64,000 nucleotides of DNA. Source: Vicia villosa (lineage: Eukaryota; Streptophyta; Magnoliopsida; Fabales; Fabaceae). Below the pieces are notes generated by a model. That model was not told where the DNA came from. It did no database searches and saw nothing but the letters and a program-made list of their open reading frames with translations. Every line of letters begins with the position of its first letter. Positions within the stretch are counted from its first letter, which is position 1. Position numbers and translations under genes: made by a program. Location of the stretch: the NCBI RefSeq assembly GCF_029867415.1, contig NC_081181.1, forward strand, positions 121,783,183-121,847,182. Direction: 5' to 3'. Positions 1 to 11,950 of this stretch are shown in pieces.

Positions 1-1143
1 TTTGATACCATGTTCATCCCCATTGCATCACCAGTTGAACACGTAAATCTAATGTATAAATTCTTTCCTGCTATAGTAGCTTTTATATTCTGTAATCTCG
101 CAAATCTACTTGACCTGAATAATCCAAAATAAAACCAATCACCCAAATCAATAAAAATTTATGAATATTTGAATAAAATTAAAAGAAATTAACTAAAAAT
201 AGAAAGTAGAAAATTACTTGTTGAAAGTGTGCGCGAGGGAATCAAAATTTAGAGGATCTTCTAAAAAGAACTTTAACTGAGAAGCTCTTTTGGCAGAGTT
301 GAATCTAACAACAGGGGCTCTAGTCATGCCATCACGGAGGACAACGGCGGAAGCACCACCGGAAACATAAATAGCTTTACAGCCTCTGTTAGTACTTGCA
401 ACCAAACAGCCTTCCGTGGTTGCCATCGGAACAGTAAACTCTTTTCCGTCTAGCAACAAAGGACCGGCAACTCCTACCGGAATCTGAATAAATCCTATCG
501 GCATCTCACAACACTGTCCTAATATAGAATCGTAATCAAAATTTTCGATTGGTAAACCTTCAAGTGACCTTCCAGTAACTCTTTCCACAACTTGGTTACG
601 AATAGCCGCCGCACGCCGGCAATCTCCGAGTTTGGATTCAAGTGAGTAAGACGGAATTGATCCTGAAACTACCGCCTGGACAACCTCCTCGTCATCGGAT
701 GAAAGCTGCACCGTCAATGGCTCTGGAGCAACTTTTCTGACGGGGGCTTTCGGTGGTAGGGGAGGTAGCTTCGGTGTAACTCCAGCGAGGCATGAACCGG
801 TGGTTCCATCAATCTCTGTTTCATCTTCTTCATCATACTGAACGGCACGAGAGACCGCAAAGGGATGAAGGATGAAGCTAATACTGAAGAAAGCCATAAG
901 ATAGAAAATTGAAGCGATGAGGGAAACTACAGCTATCATCTCGGAGATTGTGAGTACATGTAGAGGAGCAGATGTTCGGATTTTCTCACGCCACCTGTGA
1001 AGAAGAAAGTACGCAACAGAAAAGAAGAGGCCGAAGAAAACAGCGTTGGTTAAGTAGAGTGAGGGTTGTGATTGTGAATCATGCTTTTCCTTTTTCGTTT
1101 TCGAACATTCCACGGCATTCACACTTCGGTGGTGAGCATCCAT
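1..1143 (-). CDS. HMGR: HMG-CoA reductase copy 1 (partial, exons 1-2)
   Basis: Reduces HMG-CoA to mevalonate with NADPH, the committed step of the cytosolic mevalonate pathway, at the ER membrane. Exon 1 is 218-1143, starting at the ATG at 1143. Intron 1 is 115-217 with GT at 216-217 and AG at 115-116. Exon 2 begins at 114 and runs off the window start. Visible protein: a hydrophilic N-terminus, two membrane segments at about residues 26-46 and 67-90, a variable acidic/proline linker, then the start of the catalytic domain with the [12 protein letters not shown] block and the TTEGC motif holding the catalytic Glu. Exon 2 continues into the GDAMGMN motif. No stop or frameshift is seen. Exon 1 is one codon longer than in HMGR2, and differences concentrate in the N-terminus and linker. 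Exons 3-4 lie outside the window, so integrity of the full gene cannot be judged. Confidence 0.93.
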
Positions 1144-1270
1144 TTCTCTCCGATTAAGTGAGGTTTTTTTTTTAGAAATTTTGAGGAAAGAAAGGAGATA
1201 GGAAAATATTTACTTTTAGTTCAGAGGATTGTTGGTTGAAACTTGAAAGAAAAAGTGAGGGCTTAGAAGG

Positions 1271-1280
1271 TTTTATATAG
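1271..1280 (-). promoter_or_regulatory. Putative TATA box of HMGR1
   Basis: The minus strand reads CTATATAAAA about 130 bp upstream of the HMGR1 ATG. HMGR2 has a TATA-like box at the equivalent place (20785-20794), which supports it. The transcription start is not determined. Confidence 0.5.
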
Positions 1281-1345
1281 ACAAAGAAAAAGTGAATGAG
1301 GGATATGAAAAACCATTGAACACTCGTCCGGCGTTTATTTTTTTT

Positions 1346-2005
1346 AAGGGGACAATTTCTATACCCATCATAAAAATCATAAAAAAGATTAGTAGTATAC
1401 CTTCACTCAATCACATAATAACATTTAATTTTTCTATATTTAATTAGGGGACAACTTCTCTACCCATCACAAAAAGTTGGGTAGTTTACATTCTACCAAT
1501 GATATGATGACATCTAATTTTAACACAATTAATTATTTATTAAATATTACAATTGATTGTTGTTTTCGAGGTATTTTACATAGGAGGTAACTTTACCCAA
1601 CTTTTTGAGTTGGGTAGATAAGAATTCACCATTTAATTATGGTGAATTCTTATCTACCAAACTCAAAAAGTTGGGTAAAGTTATAAAATGTCTTGGAAAC
1701 AACCAAAAAGTATGCTATTTAATAATTAATTAAATAAGATAAAACTAAATGATGTAATGTGATCGGTAGAATTTCCACTACCTAACTTTTTGTGATGGGT
1801 AGAGAACTTGTCCCCTTTAATTATTTATTAAATAATATATTTATATGTTGTTTTCAAGACATTTTACATTAAAGATAATCTTATCCAACTTTTTGAGTTG
1901 GATATAACTTTTACCCAACTTTTTGAGTTGGATACAAATTTTACTCAACTTTTTGAGTTGGATACAACTTTTTGAATTGGGTAAATAATTTTTTTTAAAT
2001 CCATT
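1346..2005. mobile_element. Older MITE of the GGGGACAA family, split by insertion of a sibling
   Basis: The left end at about 1346 starts GGGGACAATTTC like the inner element (1447-1815). Sequence after the inner element, from 1816, aligns with the interior of that element: the TTATTTATTAAAT stretch, the TGTTGTTTTC block, and the CCAACTTTTTGAGTTGG block. An older copy was therefore interrupted by a younger one. The right half is not a clean mirror: 1885-1985 holds about four copies of a short unit built on the palindrome CAACTTTTTGAGTTG, so the right terminus is uncertain. Confidence 0.55.
1447..1815. mobile_element. Foldback MITE (369 bp) with 8-bp target duplication
   Basis: Nearly the whole element is one inverted repeat centred near 1633. 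The left arm begins GGGGACAACTTCTCTACCC and the right arm ends with its near reverse complement. It is flanked directly by TTTAATTA at 1439-1446 and 1816-1823. An 8-bp duplication suggests a hAT-type transposase, though a near full-length hairpin is unusual for hAT MITEs. It lies 0.3 kb upstream of HMGR1 and has no coding capacity. Confidence 0.8.
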
Positions 2006-2652
2006 TTCCTTTCTTTTATTTTTTTTTCATCTCACTCACCATACCATTATCTTACTCCATCTATCCCACCATAAAAAAATGGTAGTAAACTCTTTTGATA
2101 AAACAAATTAATATAAAAATAAAAGATATATATTTAACTAAATTCTAACGTATCATAATATTCACAATTATAAAATTATATTTTGCTTTTGTTTTTGCTT
2201 ATATTTATTAGTTTTTAATTTTACTATGTAATTGATATCATGTGTATTATTTATAAGTTATTTTTTTATAGTTATGATAATGATAAATAAGTCTATTTTA
2301 TCATAGATCATTTTATAAAATTATTCTTATTTTTCTTTCATTTAAAACATATATATTTTCAAAACAAAATATTAGTGTTGAAATGGATAACCCGTCTAAG
2401 TTTAATGGATAATAAGGAGATTTGTATTAGCCTTTAGTTTAAATAAGTTTCTTGATTAAACGAATTTATGACTTTTTATTTAAAATTTTGTTATACTTGT
2501 ATTTGAGAAACCTCTAACAAATATGATTGAATGAGTGAAAGTGTTAAAAAGACTTTCTTAATTATTAATATAAACTATTAAATCATATTTTTTTATAAAA
2601 GAATTAAATACTAAATATTATTTTAGTGTCTGCACAACTTTAAAATATATTA

Positions 2653-3161
2653 CTCTCTCCGTCTCACAATAGGTATCCTCTTACCTATTTTTATTTGTCT
2701 CAAATTATTTGTCCATTTAAAATACCAATTTAATATTTATTATTTTTTCCCACTAACTTATTTTTATTTATTGTATTTTAATTCATTTAAGTACTCTACT
2801 GTCTATTATTAATAAGATTATTTTAGTAAATAAAACTAATTTTATCATTAAAATTAACATAATTAATCATTCTTTTTAAAAAACATAAAAATCTACGACT
2901 ATTATGAAACCACTTTGAATCCTCTCCTTCATTTTTCTCTCCTTCCCTCTCCATCCTCTCTATCCCTCTCTTAATTTCATTCTCTATCTTGATTATATTT
3001 TATTTTTTAATGATGAGTGAGAGTGAGATTAAGAGATAGAGAGGATGGAGAGGGAAGGAGAGAAAAATGAAGGAGAGGATCCAAGTCCATTATGAAACGG
3101 AGGATAATTAATCATTTTCTTAACGAACATGAAGATCTACGACTATTGTGAAACGGAGGAG
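2653..3161. mobile_element. Stowaway-like MITE (Tc1/mariner type)
   Basis: The left end reads CTCTCTCCGTCTCACAATAG and the right end is its near-complement (CTATTGTGAAACGGAGGAG). TA dinucleotides flank it at 2651-2652 and 3162-3163. This is the classic Stowaway terminal sequence. It is longer than usual because a second hairpin element (2911-3088) is inserted in it and because its 3' end appears twice: around 2850-2910 and again at 3099-3161. Confidence 0.8.
2911..3088. mobile_element. Hairpin MITE nested in the Stowaway element
   Basis: A 178-bp near-perfect inverted repeat, pyrimidine-rich then purine-rich. The ends are CACTTTGAATCC and, reverse-complemented, GGACTTGGATCC. ATTATGAAAC occurs directly on both sides (2901-2910 and 3089-3098), giving a 9-10 bp target duplication of Mutator size. 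Removing the element restores an uninterrupted Stowaway end, which supports insertion rather than chance. Confidence 0.65.
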
Positions 3162-3163
3162 TA

Positions 3164-4129
3164 ACATAGTAAAATAGTCGACTATTGTTGAATCTATAGT
3201 GTTAAAGTATACTACATACATACACGTGCATGCTGTTATATTGAACTTTTATTTTCTTTCTTCAAATTAATTGGACACGTCCTCTTAACGACCAACGTTT
3301 TAAATGATCGAGTACACTATGTTTTAATATTTTCTATTTCATAATTAAATATTGTAACTAACTACTATTCCATTTGTTTCCAAATTGTACAACTCTTTGT
3401 ATCTATTTCAAAATGTAACTACTAAGTCCAGTTTTGTCAGACGTGTGATCAATTATTGCATCATTTTGAAAGGATTTAAATATGTTTTAATCTCTATTAT
3501 TTTTTTATGATTTTAATCTTTCTAAAGTTGATTTATATTGAAATTGTTTTCTAGAATATATAAAATATTTAATTTTCCATCTAATATAAATGTTTGAGGG
3601 ACCCGTTCAAATATTATATACATATTATACCTATTAAAAAACAAGTATAAAAAATAAATGGTTTAAATATACTTTTAGTCCTAGTATTTTATTTTCTCCT
3701 TCAAAATCGTTGACGTGTCAAGAAAAGCATATGTGGTCTTATTTACATAGAAAATCACATTTTAAAATTCATTTTTATTTTTAAAAGATGTTTTTATGAG
3801 CTTTGACTATCTTCTTCATCTTCTTCACTAAATCCACAAAATCTAAATCTTTCAAATTAAAAAATATGCATAAATATGTAAAATTCTAGCTTAAGGGTTT
3901 TGTTTCAAATCATCAACTTTGTGTAGTTTTTAGATTTCTCACATTTAATTTACGATACTTCTAAGCTTCCTTGAGCGTTTTATAGCTCCAAAAACTAGTT
4001 TATGGGTTCATCAAATCGAAAGAAATTTGTTACCTCTGTTTATTTTTTTCAAAAGGATTTCTTCTAATTGTTTCTCAGCAATTGGTTTCATCCAAATTAG
4101 GGTTTAGATAGTGAACATGAATAAGAATG
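3164..4129. other. HMGR upstream region, partly shared with HMGR2; no gene seen
   Basis: Stretches at 3200-3490 resemble 21170-21340 upstream of HMGR2. Shared blocks include ACACGTGCATG, the text around GTCCAGTTTTGTCA, and TGCATCATTTTGAAAGG. This indicates that the HMGR1/HMGR2 duplication included at least 2 kb of upstream DNA. Similarity fades after about 3600. The remainder is AT-rich with no convincing reading frame. Confidence 0.55.
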
Positions 4130-4132
4130 TTA

Positions 4133-4388
4133 GAGCATCTCCAATGGTGTAACCCATTTTTGGTTTCTTTATGGGTCCCACTAGCCACATCATCTTAAAA
4201 TAATTTTTATAATTTTTATTTTAATTGTATAATTCTAAAAAGTTATTATTGGGCCCACAACTTTACCTCATAAACTAATTTGATTGGGTATCACAATTTT
4301 TTCATAGTTGCATTGCAATGCAATGGTACTATGATGTGGCATGTCTAGGTGGAGAATTCAAAAGAAAATACCACCATTGAAGATGCTC
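4133..4388. mobile_element. Tourist/PIF-Harbinger-like MITE (256 bp)
   Basis: Terminal inverted repeats GAGCATCTCCAATGGTG and CACCATTGAAGATGCTC are flanked by TTA at 4130-4132 and 4389-4391. A 3-bp TTA duplication with GAGCATCTCC termini is typical of this class. It is non-coding. An internal palindrome lies around CATTGCAATGCAATG (4311-4325). Confidence 0.8.
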
Positions 4389-4391
4389 TTA

Positions 4392-5375
4392 GAAGAAGAG
4401 GAATCGTAGCAAGAAATATCGTATTTGAAGGGTTAGATACTATATTTGACCATGGATTTGGATATCCGATCGAGTTCTCCAATTAGCTTTGATGTGTTTT
4501 TCTCTAACTGTGCAAAACTATTTTTCTCTAACTGTGCAAATAATGAAAATTAGGAATTATGGTTATAAATTCATGGAAAATCACGTTTCTGCATAATAAC
4601 GCTTCTGAAGATGAAGATGGAAACCAAAGAAGACGAGTATGAAATGGAAACAAGAGATTGGAATCAATAGATTCTGAAATAAATTAGGGATTAAGGTTAT
4701 TTATGTTTTTAAGATTATTTCAGATTTTTTTGCAAATAATGAAAATGAATTTTAAAATGTGATTTTTTGTAAAAGCAAAACAAATGCAGTTTCGCGGATT
4801 TGAAAAAGACAAGACCATTTTGTTTAAAACACGAGGACCAAAAGTGTATTTAAGCCAAAACAAATTTATAGATTCTAACAAAGATCAAAGTCATATTAGA
4901 AAAATATTTAAGAAATTTCAAGAACTAAAGTTAAAAAATGATATATTTACAATTATCATATTTAATTTTTTTATAAGATATTAGTTTTTCATCTAAATTA
5001 TAAATTTTCTTTTTAATTTCATATTTAATTATAATTTTTAGTCTATTTCTTTTCACATAATGAGTTAAATTCAAACAATTTTATTTTTTCTTTTATAAAC
5101 GGTTAATTGAAGGGTGTTCGCCCAACAAATTTAGTCAGACTTTAGCATTTGAGCTTTGGTTCAATTGCTCTATATTGTTAGGATTTTGATCCTTTCTTCT
5201 CGATTTTATTTTCATCACACTTATTATATCCAAATGATTAAAAATTAGGATACTTTAAAATTATAAGACAATATCTATTTTATGCATAAATCAAGATTAT
5301 TTTATGTGTTACTTGGTGCACAAATAAGTGAATAAATGTGTAAAATCAATGGTGATAAACAAGTAAATTATACAC
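4392..5375. other. AT-rich spacer, no gene seen
   Basis: Only short reading frames occur (for example 4784-4984, 66 codons, lysine/phenylalanine-rich), as expected by chance in AT-rich DNA. No domain or repeat family was recognised. Confidence 0.5.
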
Positions 5376-5378
5376 TTA

Positions 5379-5689
5379 GGCTATGTTTGGGAGTTTGAAG
5401 GGGAAGGGAGGGGGGGACTTTGAAAAATAAGAAGAATTGGGTGAAAATGATAAAAAGATTTTGGGTAGGAGGGTTTTGGAGGGTTTTGAAGGACTTACAT
5501 AAATTTTCCAAATATCTTTTAGGTTGTTATAGTATTCTGAAAATTAAAAATTTAGTAATGATAATGACTCTTTTATCATTCTAAACAAAATCATTTTTTC
5601 AAAAATGTAAAATATTTTCTTACATTTTTTTAAAATTTCATTTTTGGAAGTCTTCCCCTCCCCTCCCCTCCAAACTCCCAAACACATCC
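5379..5689. mobile_element. PIF/Harbinger-like MITE (311 bp)
   Basis: Ends GGCTATGTTTGGGAGTTTG and CAAACTCCCAAACACATCC are imperfect inverted repeats. TTA flanks at 5376-5378 and 5690-5692 fit a 3-bp duplication. The sub-termini are G-rich on the left and C-rich on the right. No coding capacity. Confidence 0.72.
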
Positions 5690-5692
5690 TTA

Positions 5693-7282
5693 TTAGTTCC
5701 AATATCATAAACTATAATAAAATGTTGAAAGATTTTTTTTTTTTTAATTCATAACAAATAAAATAGAAATAGAGTTCCAACCTCAAGAACTGTAAACATA
5801 ATTCCATAAATAGTTTATTGCTCTATGGATTTTAAGCTTCCATAACAAAGGTTGAAGTAACAGTATATTATGAAAATGGTCAAGAAAAAGATGGTTTTGG
5901 AGGTTAACTAAGACTCCTATTTGTAATACAAATTAGGATTTTGAATTTTTAATAAGAGTGAGGATCATTAGGTGATAATTGACCAATTACAAGACTAAGC
6001 TGTCAATGTTGGACTATAATAATTTTTTTTTAATTTTATTTCTTAGATTTATAAAACATGTAACAAGTTTCAATCGAACAATCACAACTCGAGATCTGGT
6101 ATGCAAAGTGAAATAGAGTAAAGATAAGGTTAAATATAAAAATTACCTAGTAAAATTACTATGGCTGAATTAAGATTCAAAGTTTTTAAACAAGCCATGA
6201 GACAAGTATTACACATATGATAAGTACTTAGAATGACAAAGTAAAATGTTGTAAAAGTTTGTAAAAAATAAACTGCTCAATTCTCCTTTGAAATTCATTG
6301 ACAAGACCTTACATGCTTCTTTGATTGAATACTCATTATTGGTTAGCAAATTCTAGCTCTTAGAATCTTTCTTATTATCCTTCAAATAAATGTTAGATAA
6401 AAATGAACACATTCATTTACCAACTTCTTTTTCCACTAAAACAACCTTTGTTTCTATCTTCATTGTCCTATGCCACCATTTTCTAACAGATTTAACATAT
6501 TTTCTACAATAGAAATTTATCAACCCCTAACCCGTAAAGTCTACCATACCTACTAATCAATCCCCCGATTCTAGACACATATCTAATTAAAAGAAAAAAA
6601 AAATCTTTGTCGTCTCCTATTATTTTAAACAACTTATACAATAACCAATTACTCCTCCCTCCACAATAACCCTTATCCACTCGACAAATATTCCCTCATA
6701 AATTAGAGAATATATCCCTGATAGGAAGAAATTCCTACCAAGAATATAGAATTAGGGTTTCAACAATAAAAGATAAAGACATTAAAAATAAGTTAAAAAA
6801 ATGGAGATAAAAGATAAATTTGATTTCTTTGATTCATTCTAAATGTCTCAATGAGACTACATTATATAATACTCTTAATGGATAATAAATCTAAAAGTCC
6901 AACAACTATTAAAAGTCCAAATACAACAAGAGTCCAATAATAATATTAATAACTAATCATATAAATACTACTCCACTATCATCCCCCCTCCCCCAAATAC
7001 ATATTTACAGACAAAAGCTTAAATTATAAAACATACCTATTAATATGACACTGTCATTTATCTTGAAAAGTCTTATTAAACAATCTACTTTGATCTTGCC
7101 CACAATAAATCTTATCCCATTTGACCAAATGAATATTTCGTCACCATCCATATCCCATGCCCATATACACACAAACAAAATATATACAAAGAGGTTCAAT
7201 TTTAGAAATGGTACTTGAAGGGCCCGAAAGAGGGAAGGAAATAAACTAGAAGTGCAGGCATGACATGATTTGGGATAAAAAA
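5693..7282. other. AT-rich spacer, no gene recognised
   Basis: No reading frame with recognisable domains. A possible degraded retroelement patch lies near 6710-6960, but no LTR pair or coding remnant could be defined. Confidence 0.4.
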
Positions 7283-7900
7283 TGTTGAGAATAAAGTGAG
7301 GTTTGTGGAGAAACAAGTGTTAGTTCTAAGTCTCACACTGTTTAGAAAAATGTAGGTTGATCACTTTATAAATGAGAGGACCCATACACCTATCACCTTA
7401 AGGTTTTGGGTGATTATGTGGTGTCTCTCTCATTCATTAGGGAGAGTCTTTGATCTTTAGGTGAGTGTTTGAACCAATGTGAATGCTTCCCCCTCAATGA
7501 TGACCCAACAGTGGTATCAGCGCCCGATCTGACACGATGGTCAGTCGGCGTGTCCCGTTGAAGTGCTCATGACAAGATATGAGTGTCTCTTAACGGCAGT
7601 ACAAGCATGTGGATGAAAGAGTTTCCGATTGAGGGGGAGTATAGTGGATGAACTCATACTTAACTGGAAGATTGTGGAGAATAAAGTGAGGTTTGCGGAG
7701 AAACAAGTGTGAGTTCTAAGTCTCACATTGCTTAGAAAATTGGAGGTTGAGCACTTCATAAATGAGATGACCCATACACCTATCACCTTAAGATTTTGGG
7801 TGATTATGTGGTGTCTCTCTTATTTGTTTGGGTGAGTCTTTGATCTTTAGGTGAGTGTTTGACCCGATGTGAATGTTTCCCCCTCAATGATGACCCAACA
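7283..7900 (+). mobile_element. TRIM (miniature LTR retrotransposon)
   Basis: Two 228-bp direct repeats, 7283-7510 and 7673-7900, start TGTTGAGAATAAAG / TGTGGAGAATAAAG and both end GATGACCCAACA. Directly after the first repeat is TGGTATCAGCGCC (7512-7524), close to a primer-binding site for an initiator-Met tRNA. The 162-bp internal region has no coding capacity. A purine tract GAGGGGGAG lies at about 7631-7639. No exact target duplication was seen (AAAAA on the left, AGAAG on the right). The repeats differ at a dozen or so positions by eye, so the insertion is not recent. It would need a helper element to move. Confidence 0.8.
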
Positions 7901-8987
7901 AGAAGATGACCTCATTTAAATAAACTTTGATTTCTCCAGCCAAAAATTCTCTTGTGAATCATGTTAAGTACTTGATTCTATTAATAAAGTCTTATTGAAT
8001 TACCACATATTAACAACCCCAAATTTTAAAAAGCCATATTACTCAAATTACACTATAACAGGTGTCGCGGTGGGAAAATTGAGATTAAGTTATTGATTAA
8101 CTTAACTCGCAAATAAACAAGAGTCAGCATCGATCTTTATTGTTTCCAAAGAAATGAGAAAAGAACGAATAAAACCCATAGAAAATTTAAAAACAAAACT
8201 AATAAAACAAAGAGATAAGGGTACGGTGGTTGATTAAACAAGGGAAAGGTGTTAGCACCCCTCACATCTTTGGTACTCCAAATGAACCTTTTGAAAATCT
8301 GTGTTAAGGCTAAAACTGGTTGTTTGCAAAAATATTATGGGGATGAGAAAAGAAGTGATTTTTATGATGCTCGGCAAGACGTTGCATCTTGTGCCTACAT
8401 ACCTCTTCTATGCAATAGGGAAGTCAGAGCATTAGTAGTTCCGCTTAAAAAAACAACGGAAGTTTGTTGATTGATTTTAATGAAGAGATATGTTGTTTTA
8501 TTTGAGTGGAAAACGCAAAACACTCTCTACAATAATGGGAAAGTGAACATTTGCATTATCTTTAATATGGAGAATTTATAGCTTAGATTTCATCAACAAG
8601 CATATCTCAACATATAAGTGGAAAATGTCAATCACTTTGCCATGTTTGTGGAATTAAGAAGATTTACAATCACTTCTAAAATAAGACTAAAATTTAATCT
8701 TTTGAGAAAAGGGTTTTTAAAAGAAAACATGTACAAAGGCACCGCAAAGAAAACATGATGATCACTTGACAAAGTCAAGGTTTATTTTGAAAGGTTTAAA
8801 ATTTGAAAACAAGAAGATTTTTGAAAAAGGGAGAAGATTTTGAAAATTTAAGAAAGAGAGGAGATGAAGAGGCTATCCTAAGGCATAAAGTAAAATATAA
8901 GCAAAGAAAGATCTAACCACACAAGAAGCAAGAATTTGACAATAAGTTAAAATGAGCATTCCCTTTCTTTTGGATTAAGCCACAAGT

Positions 8988-9235
8988 GAAAGCATCAGAT
9001 GAAACCAAACCATAAGCAGATGAAATACCAATTGTATCAGATAGACTCAAAGCATTAGATGAACAATCAAAGTTTCAGATGAAATCCAAACATCAAATGA
9101 ATCTCCAAGTATCAGATAGAACAACATGTATCAGATGAAATCCCAAGTGTTTTGGATGAATTATGGTATCAGATAAAATTTAAGAACACCAATGCATCTG
9201 AATGACCTCCAAGGTTGCAAATGAATTCCATTGCT
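8988..9235 (+). repeat. Degenerate dispersed CATCAGATGA repeat field
   Basis: About ten imperfect copies of (G/A)(C/T)ATCAGATGA or shortened forms (CAGATGAAA, ATTAGATGAA, TTTCAGATGAAA, TATCAGATA) lie 20-40 bp apart. Spacing is irregular, so this is not a clean minisatellite. No reading frame uses it. Confidence 0.5.
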
Positions 9236-11877
9236 TAGGTAAAAAGTAACCAAGTTCTAAAGGTCAAAATTCCACATCCAAAGCAAGGGATAGTAACCAT
9301 TAGTCCAGGATTAAGGAGTCAAGTTTTTTTTTTAGGGTTTTTCCTTTATTAATGTCTTAAAAGCAAAATAAAATTCCCAAGCGGACAAAGGAAAAAGAAG
9401 CATAAACATAAACATAAGCAATAATATGAAATGTAATGCTCAAAGATAAATTGCATAAAGTAAAGATCAAGAATTAAAATGGCAAGAATTTAAAGTGCGT
9501 TAAAGTAAAGTTAGCACAATAATGATGTTAGTGTTACTATTGATGATTAATCAATTATTTCAGGACAATTTAGCGCTATGTTAAGCAATCGTAGATATAT
9601 TTATGTAGAAGTAGCATCTATGAGGCCAATCAATAACAATTTATGTATCATACTTGTTAGAGAAATGATAGAGATCATTCTCCTAAAACAAGTAGCACAA
9701 GTAAAAACAAATGAAGGATCAAGCACAAGGCAAAGAGATTGGTCCATTACATCAATTATTCTTCATGATAACTTAGGACAAACTTATCACCAATCTAAAG
9801 TAACTCAAATGATCCAATAATCAATGGAGGTATATTTGAAATAATGAAAGTTCATAAACCATCAATCTAAACTTCATGAACAAGATGAATCCTTAATCAT
9901 CCCATTGACCAAAAAAAAAAGAAGAAGAAAGAGATGAAGATGGAGAGAGAAACCAAATTAAATCACAACATTGATCAAGTCATTATCAAGATCAATCACC
10001 TCTCTTGGTGGATTAAGGTGACAAACCTATCACCAACAGAAAGTACCAAAAATGATTTCAATTAATCATTTAATGGTAGCTTTGAATTGATGAAGGTTCA
10101 TTCAACCTTATTAACACCCAAAGTCCAATTATATTGATGAGACTTATGGTCAAAGAAGCCATGACTCAAGGCATCAGAAGTCAACACAATAATAAATGCA
10201 ATAATAACAAATAAAATGCAATGGAAAATGATTTTTAAGTTGATTTTTAATTGAAAATAAAAGGGAAAATACCAAAGTATATTCAAGACATCAAATAAAG
10301 TGCAAGAAAAATAATAGAAAAATCAGAAATGGTTCAAAATATTTTTAGAAATTTCTGGAGAAATTAAAAAATGTATAAAACTATTTTAAAACCAATTAAA
10401 AACAAATAAGCTAAGAGAAAAATCAAATAAAATATAAAAAAAATCTGGAAAAAAAATAACACAGTGTAAAATATTTTTGTGAATTTTTGAGTGAAAATCT
10501 AAATTAAAATCAATTTTATATAAAAAATCAAAATAAAAATGAAATAAAGAAAAAGAAATAAATCAGAAAATGTTGTAGCCATCAAATTTGAGTTCATTAA
10601 TCCAGGTGAGACATCAGATGGCTCAGATTCAGTGGAATATGGTGGACTTCTTTTAAAAACACGCATCTGATTGCATTTGAATGAGTAAACCAAATTAAAA
10701 CAAATGTCAACACGCTATTAGTTGAATCATATAACAAACTCCAAGTTGTTTTGAATTATGAAACAATTAAGTTGAATAGATGTTTTGAATACACACACTT
10801 CTCTACGAGCCATTAAAGTTGATGGATAATGACACTACATCCGCCTCGAATCAAGGACTATTCCTTGATACGGGGAAGGGAAAAATTATATCTTGGTTGA
10901 GGACTTATTCTTAAAGATGATAGGATGTCAATGAAATCAGAGACACAAAATATAAATCATGATCAAAGTCTTCAAGCCCAATGAGACACTAGACTGATTC
11001 CATTACGTGACTTTATCAGCAAAGGCTTGGGGGAGTACTCATCCTACCTGAGAAAAAGGCCTAAGCAATCATGTTCGTCTGTAATAATTACTAACTTGAG
11101 CATCAAATTGTTTGCAATTACTATCCCTAGTGTCGTACCAAAATATCAAGGCATTAATCATATTAGAACTCATCTTAAGATTACGATCAACTCTGCCTGT
11201 AAGGTATCAATTTAATGTTTGTCGTCCCTAATTATAAACCCGGGTTTCATATTGAAATGTCTCTATTGTTTAAATTCTATTTATTTCAATGATTATTAGT
11301 ATAATATTATTTACAGAGTTTTTTTTATATAAATTGGATATCCTCTGTGCAGCCTAATATGTTATGTTCTTTGATTACTATTATAAATAAGAATTGAATT
11401 CTTAAATTTATTGAGAAATTAATATATATTAAATAACTGATATATTTAAGTCAATATATAAACCAAATACTTCAGTTATTTAACTAATTTAAAAAGTAAA
11501 TTTTTGTCTACAATAATGTTGAGTAGTATAAATTAATGTCCATAGTACAAAAACAACATCTTACACATACAGTTACAGCCACGTTATTCTATTTTGTGTG
11601 TCACCATATTAATTTCTTGATTTTTTTACTAAAAAGATATGCATTCATTCAAATTGAAAAATACATCGATCATTACAAATTCAATATCGCTAAAAACTGA
11701 AAAAGGTGAACCTACAAACAATCTTGCAGCACCTAGGATAATAGCATACAACGGCAACATGAAAGTGCCTACAAATATGACAAAATAAAAGTCACCAGAA
11801 TATTCTGGATCTGCAACATTGACGCCCAAGTCTTCCTCAGATCTGCAACGATTTGAAGTGAATGTGTCAATATGAAC

Positions 11878-11950
11878 CAACAAACACCGTACTGAGACGG
11901 GAAAATCAACAAACACCGTACTAAGACGGGAAAACCAACAAATACCACAA
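11878..11950 (+). repeat. 29-bp tandem repeat, about 2.5 copies
   Basis: The unit starts CAACAAACACCGTACT and contains GACGGGAAAA. It recurs at 11878, 11907 and (partly) 11936, with one substitution between the first two copies. Confidence 0.75.

Noticed and set aside
972..1157. Plus-strand frame over the HMGR1 start
   Set aside because: Antisense shadow of exon 1; no domain.
7005..7316. 103-codon minus-strand frame as a gene
   Set aside because: Cysteine/phenylalanine-rich chance frame that runs into the TRIM LTR.
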